Source of the DNA: Armatimonadota bacterium
GTDB taxonomy: Bacteria; Armatimonadota; Zipacnadia; Zipacnadales; FEN-943
Reading direction: 5' to 3'
Length of the DNA stretch: 14,745 bases
Assembly: GCA_026419655.1 (NCBI GenBank)
Contig: JANZZA010000475.1
Location: forward strand, 1-14,745
Shown: in pieces, positions 1-6,789 of the stretch
Layout: each line of letters opens with the position of its first letter
Position numbering within the stretch: the first letter of the stretch is position 1
Position numbers and translations under genes: made by a program
The notes under the pieces: generated by a model
Database searches by the model: none
Told to the model about the DNA's origin: nothing
The model's input: only the letters and a program-made list of their open reading frames with translations

Positions 1-629
1 TACTCGCGCCGTGAGATAAGATAGCCGTCGTCGCCCGTGAAGAGGCGCACGTGGGGGCGCAGGACTTGCAGGTCCAGGCGTGGACGCTCGACGCGATATT
101 CCATTGTGGCATGGGCCTGTCTGAGGAATTCCACAGTGGCAGAGTCACGGGCGTCGGGCTCTTCGATTGGGGCGGGCTGGATTTTTTCCCAGCCGAGGCC
201 GCGGCGCGTCACACGCAGGACGTAAAGCAGGCCCGCGCTCTCGTAGCCGAAGCTGGAATAGCGCTGCCTGTCGCCCCAGAGGACGGATAGGGGCCAGCCC
301 CCTTCGCGCATTCGGCGCACGGCTTCTTGCATGAGCCGTGACATATAGCCGTGGCCGCGCTCTTCAGGAAGCGTGGCCACGCCGCCTATGCCACCACACT
401 TAAATCGCGCCGGGCCAACCACCACGTCCATCTCAAAAATGCCTACGTGGGAGACTATCTGGCCGTTTTTCTCAATCACCAGGAGGGTTCTTGAGGCATC
501 CTCGCCGGCGCAGCAACGGTCAGGGTAGGCACGCTCGAAGAAGCCCCGGCCATGGCCGTAACAGCGCTCAAGAAATCGCAGAAATTCTTCTCGTTCTTCA
601 GGCTGCACGGTGCGTATAAGCTCGCCCAT
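1..629 (-). CDS. GNAT-family N-acetyltransferase, C-terminus cut by window edge
   Basis: The frame stays open from the ATG at 629 to the window edge, giving 209 residues without a stop, so the C-terminus lies outside. Residues about 82-105 read GGVATLPEERGHGYMSRLM, the acetyl-CoA pyrophosphate-binding motif A of GNAT enzymes (R-G-H-G-Y). RYSSFGYESAG at about 123-133 is the usual F/Y-x-x-x-G-[FY] segment after the core. The length and the sequence after this core resemble Eis-like, two-domain GNATs (Acetyltransf_9 type). These transfer acetyl groups to amines; the substrate here cannot be told. GGAGGTGA lies 11-12 nt before the ATG at 629. An in-frame ATG at 662 would add 11 residues but has a poorer ribosome site. 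The gene is divergent from the oxidoreductase at 945. The GNAT call is firm; the Eis-like subfamily is inference. Confidence 0.85.
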   Translation of the reverse strand, partial: MGELIRTVQPEEREEFLRFLERCYGHGRGFFERAYPDRCCAGEDASRTLLVIEKNGQIVSHVGIFEMDVVVGPARFKCGGIGGVATLPEERGHGYMSRLMQEAVRRMREGGWPLSVLWGDRQRYSSFGYESAGLLYVLRVTRRGLGWEKIQPAPIEEPDARDSATVEFLRQAHATMEYRVERPRLDLQVLRPHVRLFTGDDGYLISRRE

Positions 630-944
630 GGCGAGGTCTTCACCTCCGTCAGACAGATGCATTGCCCCTGGGGGCGAGTGTTGATAGCGTTTTCAGCAAG
701 CATCCCCAAGAACGCTCTGACTGCGGTTTGGCTCGACGAAACTTTTTAAGCAGGCTTGCCTGCCAGATTTGGTTGGCGCACTTGTGCGCCCCTGCTTCCA
801 TTGCTTGTGGGGAAAATCCTTCTTTCTTGGCTGTCGTGGAGGTTGCGAGCAGGAAGTTCTTCCCCTGGCGCAGAAATGCAGCGGGCTGGCTGGAGACCTT
901 GGTTGAAGAGTCCCCCGAGACAGAGAGGCTGCGGAGGTGCCACG
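630..944. other. Divergent intergenic region with two adjacent TT-centred palindromes
   Basis: This 315-bp region lies between the divergent GNAT and oxidoreductase genes. It contains two perfect inverted repeats with the same design: GCAGGC-TT-GCCTGC at 750-763 and GGCGCAC-TT-GTGCGCC at 775-790, separated by 11 nt. Neither is followed by a T tract on either strand, so they do not look like intrinsic terminators. They could be operators or part of a structured leader. I see no other coding frame that resembles a protein family and no clear promoter for the plus-strand gene. Confidence 0.5.
681..709 (-). promoter_or_regulatory. Possible sigma-70-type promoter for the GNAT gene
   Basis: Read on minus: TTGGGG at 709-704, a 17-nt spacer, then TATCAA at 686-681. 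The spacing is ideal and the hexamers are moderate. A start of transcription near 674 would give a leader of about 45 nt to the ATG at 629. Confidence 0.35.
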
Positions 945-2000
945 ATGGGAGAGCAGGTAGGCATCGGGATAGTGGGCTACGGACTTGCCGGGCGCTATTA
1001 CCATGCGCCTTTCATACGCAGGTGCCCGGACATGCGCGTGGTGGCCATAATGGCCCGGTCGCCGGAGCGGGCTGAACACGCGCGGCAGGATTTCCCAGAG
1101 GCGGTTGTTTACGGGCAGTACGAGGATTTGCTGGCCGACAAAGCCGTTGAGCTGGTGGACATTGCCACGCCGCACGATACTCACGAAGCTCTGTGCATAC
1201 AGGCCCTGGCGGCCGGCAAGCACGTCATCACGGACAAAATCATGGCGCCGGATGCGGCTGGTGCGGAACGGATGATTGAGGCCGCGCAGAAGGCCGACCG
1301 GGTGCTTACCGTGTACCAGAACCGGCGGTGGGACTGTGATTTTCTTACGGCGCGACGGGCGGTGAGTGAGGGCTTGCTGGGGGAAGTGTGGAGTGTGGAG
1401 GTGGCCGTGGACAACTATCGGGCGCCAACGGATGCCTGGCGGTGGCATCGGGCCAAGGGCGGCGGGCGGTTTCGCGACTGGGGCGCGCATCTTTTCGACC
1501 AGGCCCTGCTGTTTGCCGGTCAGGAGACGGCTGAGAACGTGCAGGTGTGGGCCGACTGGCAGTACCGGTTCCCGCAGACGGACGTGGAGACAGAGGTCAT
1601 CACTCACCTAGTTTTACCCTCAGGTCTGCGGTATACCATCCACATGTCCACGCAGCAGCGGGTGGAGCGGCTGGAGCGCAGAGTCGTCGGGTCGAAGGCA
1701 ACGCTGGTCATCAAGGGCATAGACCCCCAGGAGCGATGTGTCCGCGGACCGGACATGAAAGTGGTCTCCGGCACGGAAGAGGGAAAGCTTCCGCGCGAGA
1801 ACGTGCAGTTTGAGAGCGATGACCAGGCGATAGGGGAGAGGCTGGTGGTGGAGCCGGGCAACTGGGTGGCTCTGTGGCAGAATCTGGCCGATGTTCTCCT
1901 GCGGGGCGCTGAGCTGGCCGTCAGGCCCGAACAGGTGCTGGAGTCTATCCGGCTGATTGACCGGGCGGCAGGATTTGACCCTGGCCCGCCCGAGTACTGA
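945..2000 (+). CDS. Gfo/Idh/MocA-family oxidoreductase (YdgJ / scyllo-inositol dehydrogenase-like)
   Basis: 351 residues, a normal length for this NAD(P)-dependent family that oxidises or reduces sugars and cyclitols. The N-terminal Rossmann fold is clear: GIVGYGLAGRYYHAPF at 8-23 has GxGxxG at 11-16, and the AGRxxHAP form is typical of the YdgJ/YvaA branch. ATPHDTHE at 74-81 is the usual strand before the catalytic lysine segment. That segment reads GKHVITDKIMA at 91-101, where the family norm is GKHVxxEKPxA: Lys98 is kept but Glu and Pro are replaced by Asp97 and Ile99. QNRRWDCDFLT at 125-135 and DWGAHLFDQ at 178-186, with the expected Asp and His, support the call. The ATG at 945 was chosen because GGAGG ends 7 nt before it and the Rossmann strand begins at once; longer frames upstream lack family sequence. 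It stands alone on plus, and the substrate is unknown. Confidence 0.9.
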   Translation: MGEQVGIGIVGYGLAGRYYHAPFIRRCPDMRVVAIMARSPERAEHARQDFPEAVVYGQYEDLLADKAVELVDIATPHDTHEALCIQALAAGKHVITDKIMAPDAAGAERMIEAAQKADRVLTVYQNRRWDCDFLTARRAVSEGLLGEVWSVEVAVDNYRAPTDAWRWHRAKGGGRFRDWGAHLFDQALLFAGQETAENVQVWADWQYRFPQTDVETEVITHLVLPSGLRYTIHMSTQQRVERLERRVVGSKATLVIKGIDPQERCVRGPDMKVVSGTEEGKLPRENVQFESDDQAIGERLVVEPGNWVALWQNLADVLLRGAELAVRPEQVLESIRLIDRAAGFDPGPPEY

Positions 2001-2055
2001 AGGCTCACTGCGGGCCGATGAGGGAAAGGTTCTGAGGGCGGCGGTGTTTCCTATC

Positions 2056-2178
2056 GGTGACCGTTGCAAGAGGCTTTTTCCGCCTTCGAGGCCTCCTTCC
2101 AGGTAAAAACACAAGTGTGCATCCCTGTGCGCCCTCGTGCCACAAGATAGACGGAAGCGCGGTTTCGCAACAGTTACC
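2056..2178. repeat. Long foldback element with TGTTGCGAAA-type arms
   Basis: The left arm at 2056-2071 (GGTGACCGTTGCAAGA) is complementary to the right arm at 2163-2178 (TTTCGCAACAGTTACC) at 12 of 16 positions, or 14 of 16 if G-U pairs count. Inner segments TTTTTCCG and CGGAAGC extend the pairing. Total length is 123 bp. The right arm read on minus, GGTAACTGTTGCGAAA, matches the arms of the elements at 2457 and 4201. No gene is visible inside. Confidence 0.55.
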
Positions 2179-2456
2179 ATGGACAGACTGGCCGGTAGCC
2201 TTGAGCCACATAACTGGAAGGCTGCTGGGATGCTTTCCCCTAGTTAATGGGGTGGTGGGTGTCGTCTTCTTTTGGGAGCCTGCTACCCGCCTGTTTTGTT
2301 CCAGGCAAGGGGGCGGCGAGGACATCTGCTGACCGCTGACCAAACCCTTTATACGTCCTCCACGCGCACGCCTGCCCAGAGGGTTTGAGGCGCCGGGCTG
2401 GCCAGGGAGCCAGGAACAAGCACGTGAGGACTCTGTGTGTAAATCCACAAGGGAAC

Positions 2457-2566
2457 TGTTGCAAAAACCTCGTGTCACGAGTGAATCACGCCCGTGTGGT
2501 GGAAGTTGCAGGTGTAAATCCGTGCAGCACCCGGACGGCGGCCGCGTCGAGGCAAGTTTTGCAACA
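2457..2566 (+). repeat. Foldback repeat element, copy A (full)
   Basis: Perfect 10-bp terminal inverted repeat: TGTTGCAAAA at 2457-2466 against TTTTGCAACA at 2557-2566. It is extended by CCTCG (2468-2472) against CGAGG (2548-2552). The core TGAATCACGCCCGTG starts at 2482, exactly 25 nt from the arm start, as in the copies at 4312 (minus), 6472 and 13079. Element length is 110 bp and it sits about 140 bp before rpoN. Confidence 0.65.
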
Positions 2567-2704
2567 ACCACACAAGGACCGCCTGTCACGGAAACGAAGT
2601 AATAAGAAAATAATCAGCGGCAGTGGTGTTTGCATTGGCTAAAGTCTTAAGTCTGCCCCTATGATGGCCGATAGTTATAGTGACCAAGGCGGGAGTGGAA
2701 ACGA

Positions 2705-4051
2705 GTGGTAAGCATTGCTCTCCAGCCAGCGCTCAGGGCGGAAGTGCACGTATCGCCGCAGCTGGTGACACAGAGCATACTGCTGGAACTGTCCCTGGAA
2801 GAACTCGAAGAGCGGATCGAAGAAGAGGCCGAGCGCAACCCAGCCCTTGTGGTCGTGCGTCAGAGCGAGCCCTCGTGGCGGGCTTGCGATTTCACGGTTG
2901 CTGGCGATGAGGCTGGCGCGAGCGACCTGGCGGACTGGGTAGCGGCTCCTTGCTCAGCGCGCGAGGACATCCTCGTAGAATTCCACCAAAGGGCCCCTAA
3001 ACGCCTTCACCGGATGGCCGAGGCCATCATCTCCGCGCTTGACGACCGGGGATACTTTTGCGGCGACCTTAGTGACCTTGCTGCCGCTGTAGGATGTACT
3101 GCCGCGGACGCCGAGGATGCTCTCTACATCCTCCAGCGGCTCGACCCGCCAGGCCTCGGGGCGCGGTCGCTGGCAGAGTGTCTGGAGATACAAATCGAGT
3201 GCCTGGGTGAGCCTGTGCCGCCGGGGCTGGTCGAGTTTGTCCGCCAGTGTCTCCACGGCGGGCCAGCTCGCATGAGGCAACTGGCAAAAAAGGTCCTGGG
3301 GCTGTCGGAGCATCGCCTGGAGGCTTTGCTGGACTTTATCCGTACTCGTCTACGTCCTTACCCGGCCCACCTGCTAGATGGCGCCGGGTTTGCCGGCCAG
3401 GCCGGTGCGCCGCCGGCAATGCCGGATGTGGTACTGAGGCGGGTGGGGGAGCAGGTCATCGTGAGCGTGCCCCAGAGCGAGAGGCTGCGGCTGCGCCTGG
3501 ACAGGCTTTACGAGCAGATGGAGGAGCAGCTTCGTCATCGCCGGGCCCTGGGCGAATCCGAGCGGCGCATCCGTGAAAACGTGCGAGCGGCGCGAGAGCT
3601 TATCCATCTCGTGGAGCGGCGAGGAGAGACCCTGGCACTGGTAGCAGAGGCTGTGGTGGCCCATCAACTGGAGTACTTCCTTACCGGCGACCCGCAACGG
3701 CTGAAGCCGCTGGACCAGAAGACCATCGCCCGGGCCACGGGCTTACATGAGAGTACGGTCTGCCGCACGCTGAAGAACAAGCACCTTCTACTGCCGGACG
3801 GGGCCTTGCTTCCCTTCGAGGTGCTTTTCGACGAGTCCCTGCCGGCCAAGGTGGAGCTCCATCGCCTGGTGGCAAACGAGACACCGTCGCGGCCATTTTC
3901 TGACGACGAGCTTGCGGTTTTGCTGGCCGAGCGCGGCTACCCCATGGCCCGGCGCACCGTTACGAAGTACCGGCTTCAGTTGTCTATCCCTGCGGCCCAC
4001 GCTCGCAGGCGTGCTGCGGCGAAGCGCTCACACGCCAGCAGGGCGGCCTAG
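2705..4051 (+). CDS. rpoN: RNA polymerase sigma-54 factor
   Basis: 448 residues, close to the usual length. Sigma-54 directs RNA polymerase to -24/-12 promoters and needs an ATP-driven enhancer-binding protein to open DNA. Region I is recognisable at about 5-47 (SPQLVTQSILLELSLEELE, then ERNPAL), followed by a short acidic region II. The core-binding domain runs from about 85 (LDDRGYF, LQRLDPPGLGARS) to 330. The helix-turn-helix is near 338-360 (IARATGLHESTVCRTL), and the RpoN box ARRTVTKYR lies at 415-423. The GTG at 2705 is supported by GGGAG at 2691-2695 and by region I starting immediately. The glutamine content of region I is lower than in the Escherichia coli protein. No enhancer-binding protein is visible in the window, and no convincing -24/-12 promoter was found nearby. 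It stands alone, convergent with the minus-strand oxidoreductase. Confidence 0.95.
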   Translation: MVSIALQPALRAEVHVSPQLVTQSILLELSLEELEERIEEEAERNPALVVVRQSEPSWRACDFTVAGDEAGASDLADWVAAPCSAREDILVEFHQRAPKRLHRMAEAIISALDDRGYFCGDLSDLAAAVGCTAADAEDALYILQRLDPPGLGARSLAECLEIQIECLGEPVPPGLVEFVRQCLHGGPARMRQLAKKVLGLSEHRLEALLDFIRTRLRPYPAHLLDGAGFAGQAGAPPAMPDVVLRRVGEQVIVSVPQSERLRLRLDRLYEQMEEQLRHRRALGESERRIRENVRAARELIHLVERRGETLALVAEAVVAHQLEYFLTGDPQRLKPLDQKTIARATGLHESTVCRTLKNKHLLLPDGALLPFEVLFDESLPAKVELHRLVANETPSRPFSDDELAVLLAERGYPMARRTVTKYRLQLSIPAAHARRRAAAKRSHASRAA

Positions 4052-4399
4052 ACCCGGCGCAATTGCCAGCGGCGCGGCGACGCCGGAACAAGTAAGGGCG
4101 CCAGTTCCGGGCTCTCCAGCTAGAAGCCAACCAGACGGTGCCTTACCTGCATTTGCCGCGCGGGTGCGTCTTTGCGGCGACCTGCGAGGGGACGCTTCCT
4201 GTGACTGTCGCGAAACCTGGCTCGGTAGAACCGCCAGCTCATGCACGGCACCGGTTTGCGCCCGTGTTACTGCGTGGGTGCGGCTCACTCTTGGGATGAT
4301 GGTTTCGTGACAGTGACCTTTGGGCAAGGATGGAGCCGCGGTCCTCTTTTCGGACTCTCTCGTGTCCCTTGCATCACGCCTGCAGGAGGCCTTGCGGAC
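4052..4399. other. 348-bp convergent intergenic region
   Basis: This lies between the ends of rpoN and the minus-strand oxidoreductase. Its main content is the long foldback at 4201-4317. CCGGCG/CGCCGG around 4054-4088 is a further inverted repeat just after the rpoN stop. I see no T-rich intrinsic terminator for either gene and no protein-like frame. Confidence 0.5.
4201..4317 (-). repeat. Foldback repeat element, copy C (full)
   Basis: The terminal inverted repeat is 17 bp with 15 matches: GTGACTGTCGCGAAACC at 4201-4217 against GGTTTCGTGACAGTGAC at 4301-4317. Read on minus, the arm TGTCACGAAA starts at 4312 and the core TGAGCCGCACCCACG starts at 4287, again 25 nt on. The minus-strand sequence AAACCATCAT next to the arm is identical to the copy at 13079. 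Length is 117 bp. It lies between convergent genes. Confidence 0.65.
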
Positions 4400-5410
4400 C
4401 TAAAAATCGTTTCGGCACTTGACGGGCTGGCCGGTGCGCATGGACTCGATGGCGGCCCAGGCAAGGGCGACGGTCTTGGCGCCGTCCACGCCGTCAATCA
4501 GCGGCTGGCGGTCGTGGAGAACGCAGTCAATGAAATGAGCAAGCTCGCTGGCGACGGCTTTTGCCATCGGCGGCTTGGGCAGGCGCAGCCAGATGTGGCG
4601 GTTGACCTCACGCAGGCTCAGCAAAGCATAGTCCTGGGTATTGTCGCCGACGAGAGTGCCCTTGGTGCCCCAGACCTGGAGGTCAATGTTGTAGGGGCGC
4701 TGACAGCCGGAACTGTTGAGGATGCGGCCGACGGCGCCGGATTTGAACTTGACGTTAATGGTGATGAGGTCTTCCCACTGCTGCTGTGGGATGTTGTAGT
4801 GGTTGCCGTAGGCGTGGACTTCCTCCGCGTCGCCGCAAATCCAGCGGGCAAGGTCAATGGCATGGCAGCCCCCGCCGACCAGGGGGTGGCGCTTTTCCGG
4901 GTCGAAACGCCAGTTGCCCACGCCGCCAATCTCCTCGTAGTTGTGAAGGTAGCTGGTCTCGACGTAATAGACCTCGCCGAGGGTGCCGTCCTCGCTCCAG
5001 CGCTTGGCGTCTTCGAAGAAGCTATAGAAGCGGCAGACCTGAGCGACCATGAGCTTGCGGTCATTTCGGCGGGCGGCGGCAATCATTTCCTCACATTCCT
5101 CGACCGTGCGGGCCATGGGCTTCTCGACGATGACGTGCTTGCCAGCGTCGAGGAAGGCGCAGGTCATTTCGCGGTGGAAGTGGTCAGGAGTGCAGATGCT
5201 TGCGATGTCAATGTCCGGGCGGTCCAGGAGGTCGCGCCAGTCCGTCGTCGCGACCGGCACGTTATACTCGGCGGCACGGGCGTCGAGCAGGCCTTCGTCG
5301 GTGTCACACAAGGCTACCAGTTCAGCGTTGGGATGCTCGATGGCAGCCAGAAAATGAGCCTGGCCCATGTGCAGGCCGATGACGGCTACACCCAGTTTTT
5401 CTTCGGGCAT
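4400..5410 (-). CDS. Gfo/Idh/MocA-family oxidoreductase
   Basis: 336 residues from the ATG at 5410. The Rossmann start reads VAVIGLHMGQAH at 8-19, where the family norm GxGxxG has become G12-L-H-M-G16, so the middle glycine is His14. CTPDHFH at 73-79 and AGKHVIVEKPMA at 89-100 are canonical, with Glu96-Lys97-Pro98. HPLVGGGCHAIDLARW at 175-190 carries the expected GG-x-H-x-x-D pattern, with His183 and Asp186. The C-terminal half is the usual beta-sheet domain, with WGTKGTL near 250. GGGGG lies 10 nt before the ATG; a longer frame from 5488 adds 26 residues without family sequence. It follows cofC on the same strand with an 86-bp gap, so cotranscription is possible. The substrate, a sugar or cyclitol derivative, is not identifiable. 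Confidence 0.9.
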   Translation of the reverse strand: MPEEKLGVAVIGLHMGQAHFLAAIEHPNAELVALCDTDEGLLDARAAEYNVPVATTDWRDLLDRPDIDIASICTPDHFHREMTCAFLDAGKHVIVEKPMARTVEECEEMIAAARRNDRKLMVAQVCRFYSFFEDAKRWSEDGTLGEVYYVETSYLHNYEEIGGVGNWRFDPEKRHPLVGGGCHAIDLARWICGDAEEVHAYGNHYNIPQQQWEDLITINVKFKSGAVGRILNSSGCQRPYNIDLQVWGTKGTLVGDNTQDYALLSLREVNRHIWLRLPKPPMAKAVASELAHFIDCVLHDRQPLIDGVDGAKTVALAWAAIESMRTGQPVKCRNDF

Positions 5411-5461
5411 AGTGTGTACGCCCCCTTGAGGACTTAAGAACGGTTCACGCTTTCTTTGGCT

Positions 5462-5476
5462 GGGGGCAAGGCCCCC
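5462..5476. repeat. GC-rich hairpin between cofC and the downstream oxidoreductase gene
   Basis: GGGGGC-AAG-GCCCCC forms a perfect 6-bp stem with a 3-nt loop. It is not followed by a T run on minus, so it may be a processing or attenuation hairpin rather than a full terminator. Confidence 0.45.
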
Positions 5477-5496
5477 GCAGAGCAACACCAGGTATT

Positions 5497-6180
5497 CTAC
5501 TCGAAGCGAAAGGCTTCCTGCATTTTGGCGGCCACGAAACGGGCGATGGGAGAGTCGGGAGCTGTGCGGACGAAGTAGATGAGGTCTTCAGGCAGGTCCA
5601 GGTCAAGGGCGATGCCGGGACGCTCTACCACAGAGCAGGGCAGGTTCAAGCCGACAGCAGTGGAGAGATGGGCTGCGAAGCTGCCCGGCCCGACCACTTC
5701 GCCGAAGCTGTAGGGGAAATGCTCAGGCTCGTTGACGAGCATGACGTTGGTGGCGCGGTGGCGGCGGTCGGGGCCGAGGACGACGTGGGCGCACGCGCGC
5801 CAGGCTTGAACGACCGCTACCAAGTCGTCAGTGGTCAGAAGGGGCAGGTCGGAGCTGACGAAGAGCATGGCGGCATGGCCCAGGATGCAGGGGCTGCCAG
5901 CAGCGGCGGCGCAGTCCCGGCGCAGGCCGGCAAAGCCCCCCGGCAGCATTTTGACCTTGTAGTCGGCGGCCACGGGCGCCAGGTCGTCCGGAGCGCACAG
6001 AAAAATGGCCGAAGCATCTGACAGAGATGTGCACGCTTTCAGTACGTGCCGCAGCATCTGCAGAGTCAGAGCCATCCGGGCGTCACGCGACAACACTGCC
6101 CGCAGCCTTGTCTTGGCGGCAGACAGGGCCTTTTGGACCACCACGATGACCAGCTCACTGCGCTTGTCCGGAGTGGACAT
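5497..6180 (-). CDS. cofC: CofC-like guanylyltransferase (coenzyme F420 pathway)
   Basis: 227 residues, typical of CofC, which uses GTP to activate 2-phospholactate (or phosphoenolpyruvate in bacteria) for F420 synthesis. Family landmarks are in order: IVVVQKALSAAKTRL at 12-26 (normally VPVKPL..AKSRL), SSDLPLL at 109-115, GPDRRHRATNVMLV at 136-149, FGEVVGPGSFAAH at 159-171 and ALDLDLPEDL at 191-200. The usual GTN of the PDR..GTN motif reads ATN here, and an Asn normally found near residue 90 (GLN..A) appears replaced by GLRRDCAAAA. The enzyme may therefore be altered in nucleotide handling. The start is the ATG at 6180; a TTG two codons upstream (6186) is also open. No clear ribosome site precedes either. 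TATATT at about 6233-6228 on minus could be a -10 box, but no good -35 is seen. Other F420 genes are absent from the window. Confidence 0.8.
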   Translation of the reverse strand: MSTPDKRSELVIVVVQKALSAAKTRLRAVLSRDARMALTLQMLRHVLKACTSLSDASAIFLCAPDDLAPVAADYKVKMLPGGFAGLRRDCAAAAGSPCILGHAAMLFVSSDLPLLTTDDLVAVVQAWRACAHVVLGPDRRHRATNVMLVNEPEHFPYSFGEVVGPGSFAAHLSTAVGLNLPCSVVERPGIALDLDLPEDLIYFVRTAPDSPIARFVAAKMQEAFRFE

Positions 6181-6561
6181 TGGCAAGTTTTTCGCTGCTC
6201 TATTCCGAAAACCTTGCCGCCGCCGGCAATATACCCGACTGGCGAGGCGCAGCGTCCCAAAGACGCGTCGCCCGTGGTGAGGCGATAACCAAGGACGATG
6301 TAAAGGCAGTCTGGGAGAGCTTCCTCTTCAAAGGGTTGCCTCCACAAAGGGAACCTTGATGACCTTTTACGGCTTAAGGGCGCTGGCAAAGGCAGAATTC
6401 TTGGGAGACCAATGCGAAAGTCTTTTTACCGTCTCCGAGACGCGGTCACCGGCAAAGGGAAAGGTGCCCGGTGTTGTGCACTTTCCGCACTCTGGGTGAG
6501 CCATAACCAGCTTTTGCAACAATCCCTGGGATAACTAAGCAGTCGTGGCCAGCGAAGTTTG
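6181..6561. other. Divergent intergenic region between cofC and the metK promoter
   Basis: This stretch lies upstream of both cofC (minus) and the metK transcription unit (plus). It contains a short hairpin GCGTC-CCAAA-GACGC near 6251-6265 and the foldback repeat at 6472-6523. A 46-codon plus frame (6359-6499) has no family resemblance and is not called. Nothing else is recognisable. Confidence 0.45.
6472..6523 (+). repeat. Foldback repeat element, short copy upstream of metK
   Basis: The arm TGTTGTGCAC at 6472 pairs imperfectly with TTTTGCAACAAT at 6512-6523. The core TGAGCCATAACCAGC begins at 6497, exactly 25 nt from the arm start, matching the register of the copies at 2457, 4312 (minus) and 13079. 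It ends about 40 bp before the metK promoter. Confidence 0.55.
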
Positions 6562-6590
6562 TTGACGGGGCAGCGACGGGAGTGTAAACT
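6562..6590 (+). promoter_or_regulatory. Promoter of the metK transcription unit
   Basis: TTGACG at 6562-6567, a 17-nt spacer and TAAACT at 6585-6590. Transcription would start near 6597, about 24 nt before the riboswitch aptamer. The rpoZ promoter has the same TTGACG-N17-TARACT design. Confidence 0.7.
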
Positions 6591-6620
6591 GTTGGCGTCT
6601 TTTGACAATCAGAGGGGTGG

Positions 6621-6770
6621 CTCATCGAGAGGCCGCCAAAGGGAGGCCGTGCTCCTGGGGCGGCGCCAACCTGGCTGGCGCAGCTTACCCCCGCTGCGAC
6701 AGCGATGGCAGGACGCGCTGAAGACCAGCCAAGGTGGCAAACCACGGGCGGCGCAAGCCGCAAGGATGAG
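6621..6770 (+). promoter_or_regulatory. SAM-I-like (S-box) riboswitch aptamer upstream of metK
   Basis: All helices of the SAM-I fold can be drawn. P1 is CTCATC (6621-6626) with GATGAG (6765-6770). The joiner is GAGAG. P2 is GCCGCC (6632-6637) with GGCGGC (6659-6664), topped by GGAG (6642-6645) with CTCC (6652-6655). P3 is GGCTGG (6673-6678) with CCAGCC (6725-6730). P4 is GCGGC-GCAA-GCCGC (6748-6761). The hallmark pseudoknot is present: CCGTG in the P2 loop (6647-6651) against CACGG (6743-6747). AAGGTGGCAAACC at 6731-6743 matches the SAM-I P3-P4 signature, and GCCAACC after P2 resembles the usual GCAACC. The P2 internal loop lacks the standard GAGGGA/GAUGAA kink-turn, so this is a divergent member of the SAM-I/SAM-IV clan. 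SAM binding should stabilise P1 and release the downstream terminator. Confidence 0.82.
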
Positions 6771-6789
6771 ACCCACGTGGGTGCACGTG

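Larger units (their letters stand above)
2001..2704. other. 704-bp intergenic region upstream of rpoN, rich in inverted repeats
   Basis: No frame here resembles a protein family. It holds two long foldbacks (2056-2178 and 2457-2566, listed separately) and smaller inverted repeats: CCCC/GGGG around 2236-2251 and AAACCCT/AGGGTTT around 2342-2388. TGAGCCACATAACTGG at 2202 resembles the core of the copy at 6497 and may be a decayed repeat. A weak promoter candidate for rpoN is TTGGCT (2635-2640), a 19-nt spacer and TATGAT (2660-2665). AAAT-C motifs near 2440 and 2515 (GTGTAAATCC) are repeated. It could encode a structured RNA or be a graveyard of small repeats. Confidence 0.5.

Noticed and set aside
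693..1607. 304-codon minus-strand open frame
   Set aside because: Antisense to the oxidoreductase at 945-2000; Arg/Pro/His-rich shadow composition.
2437..2566. CRISPR-like array suggested by repeated GTTGCAAAA and GTGTAAATCC motifs
   Set aside because: Repeats are few, irregularly spaced and in both orientations; there are no uniform spacers and no cas genes.
4244..4264. Sigma-54 promoter (GGCACC...TTTGC)
   Set aside because: The GG-GC spacing is 9 rather than 10 nt and no suitable gene follows.
4241..5437. 398-codon plus-strand open frame
   Set aside because: It is exactly antisense to a clear Gfo/Idh/MocA gene on minus; the translation matches no family and is a high-GC shadow.
6359..6499. 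Possible 46-residue small protein upstream of metK
   Set aside because: No convincing ribosome site, and its end overlaps the foldback repeat at 6472.
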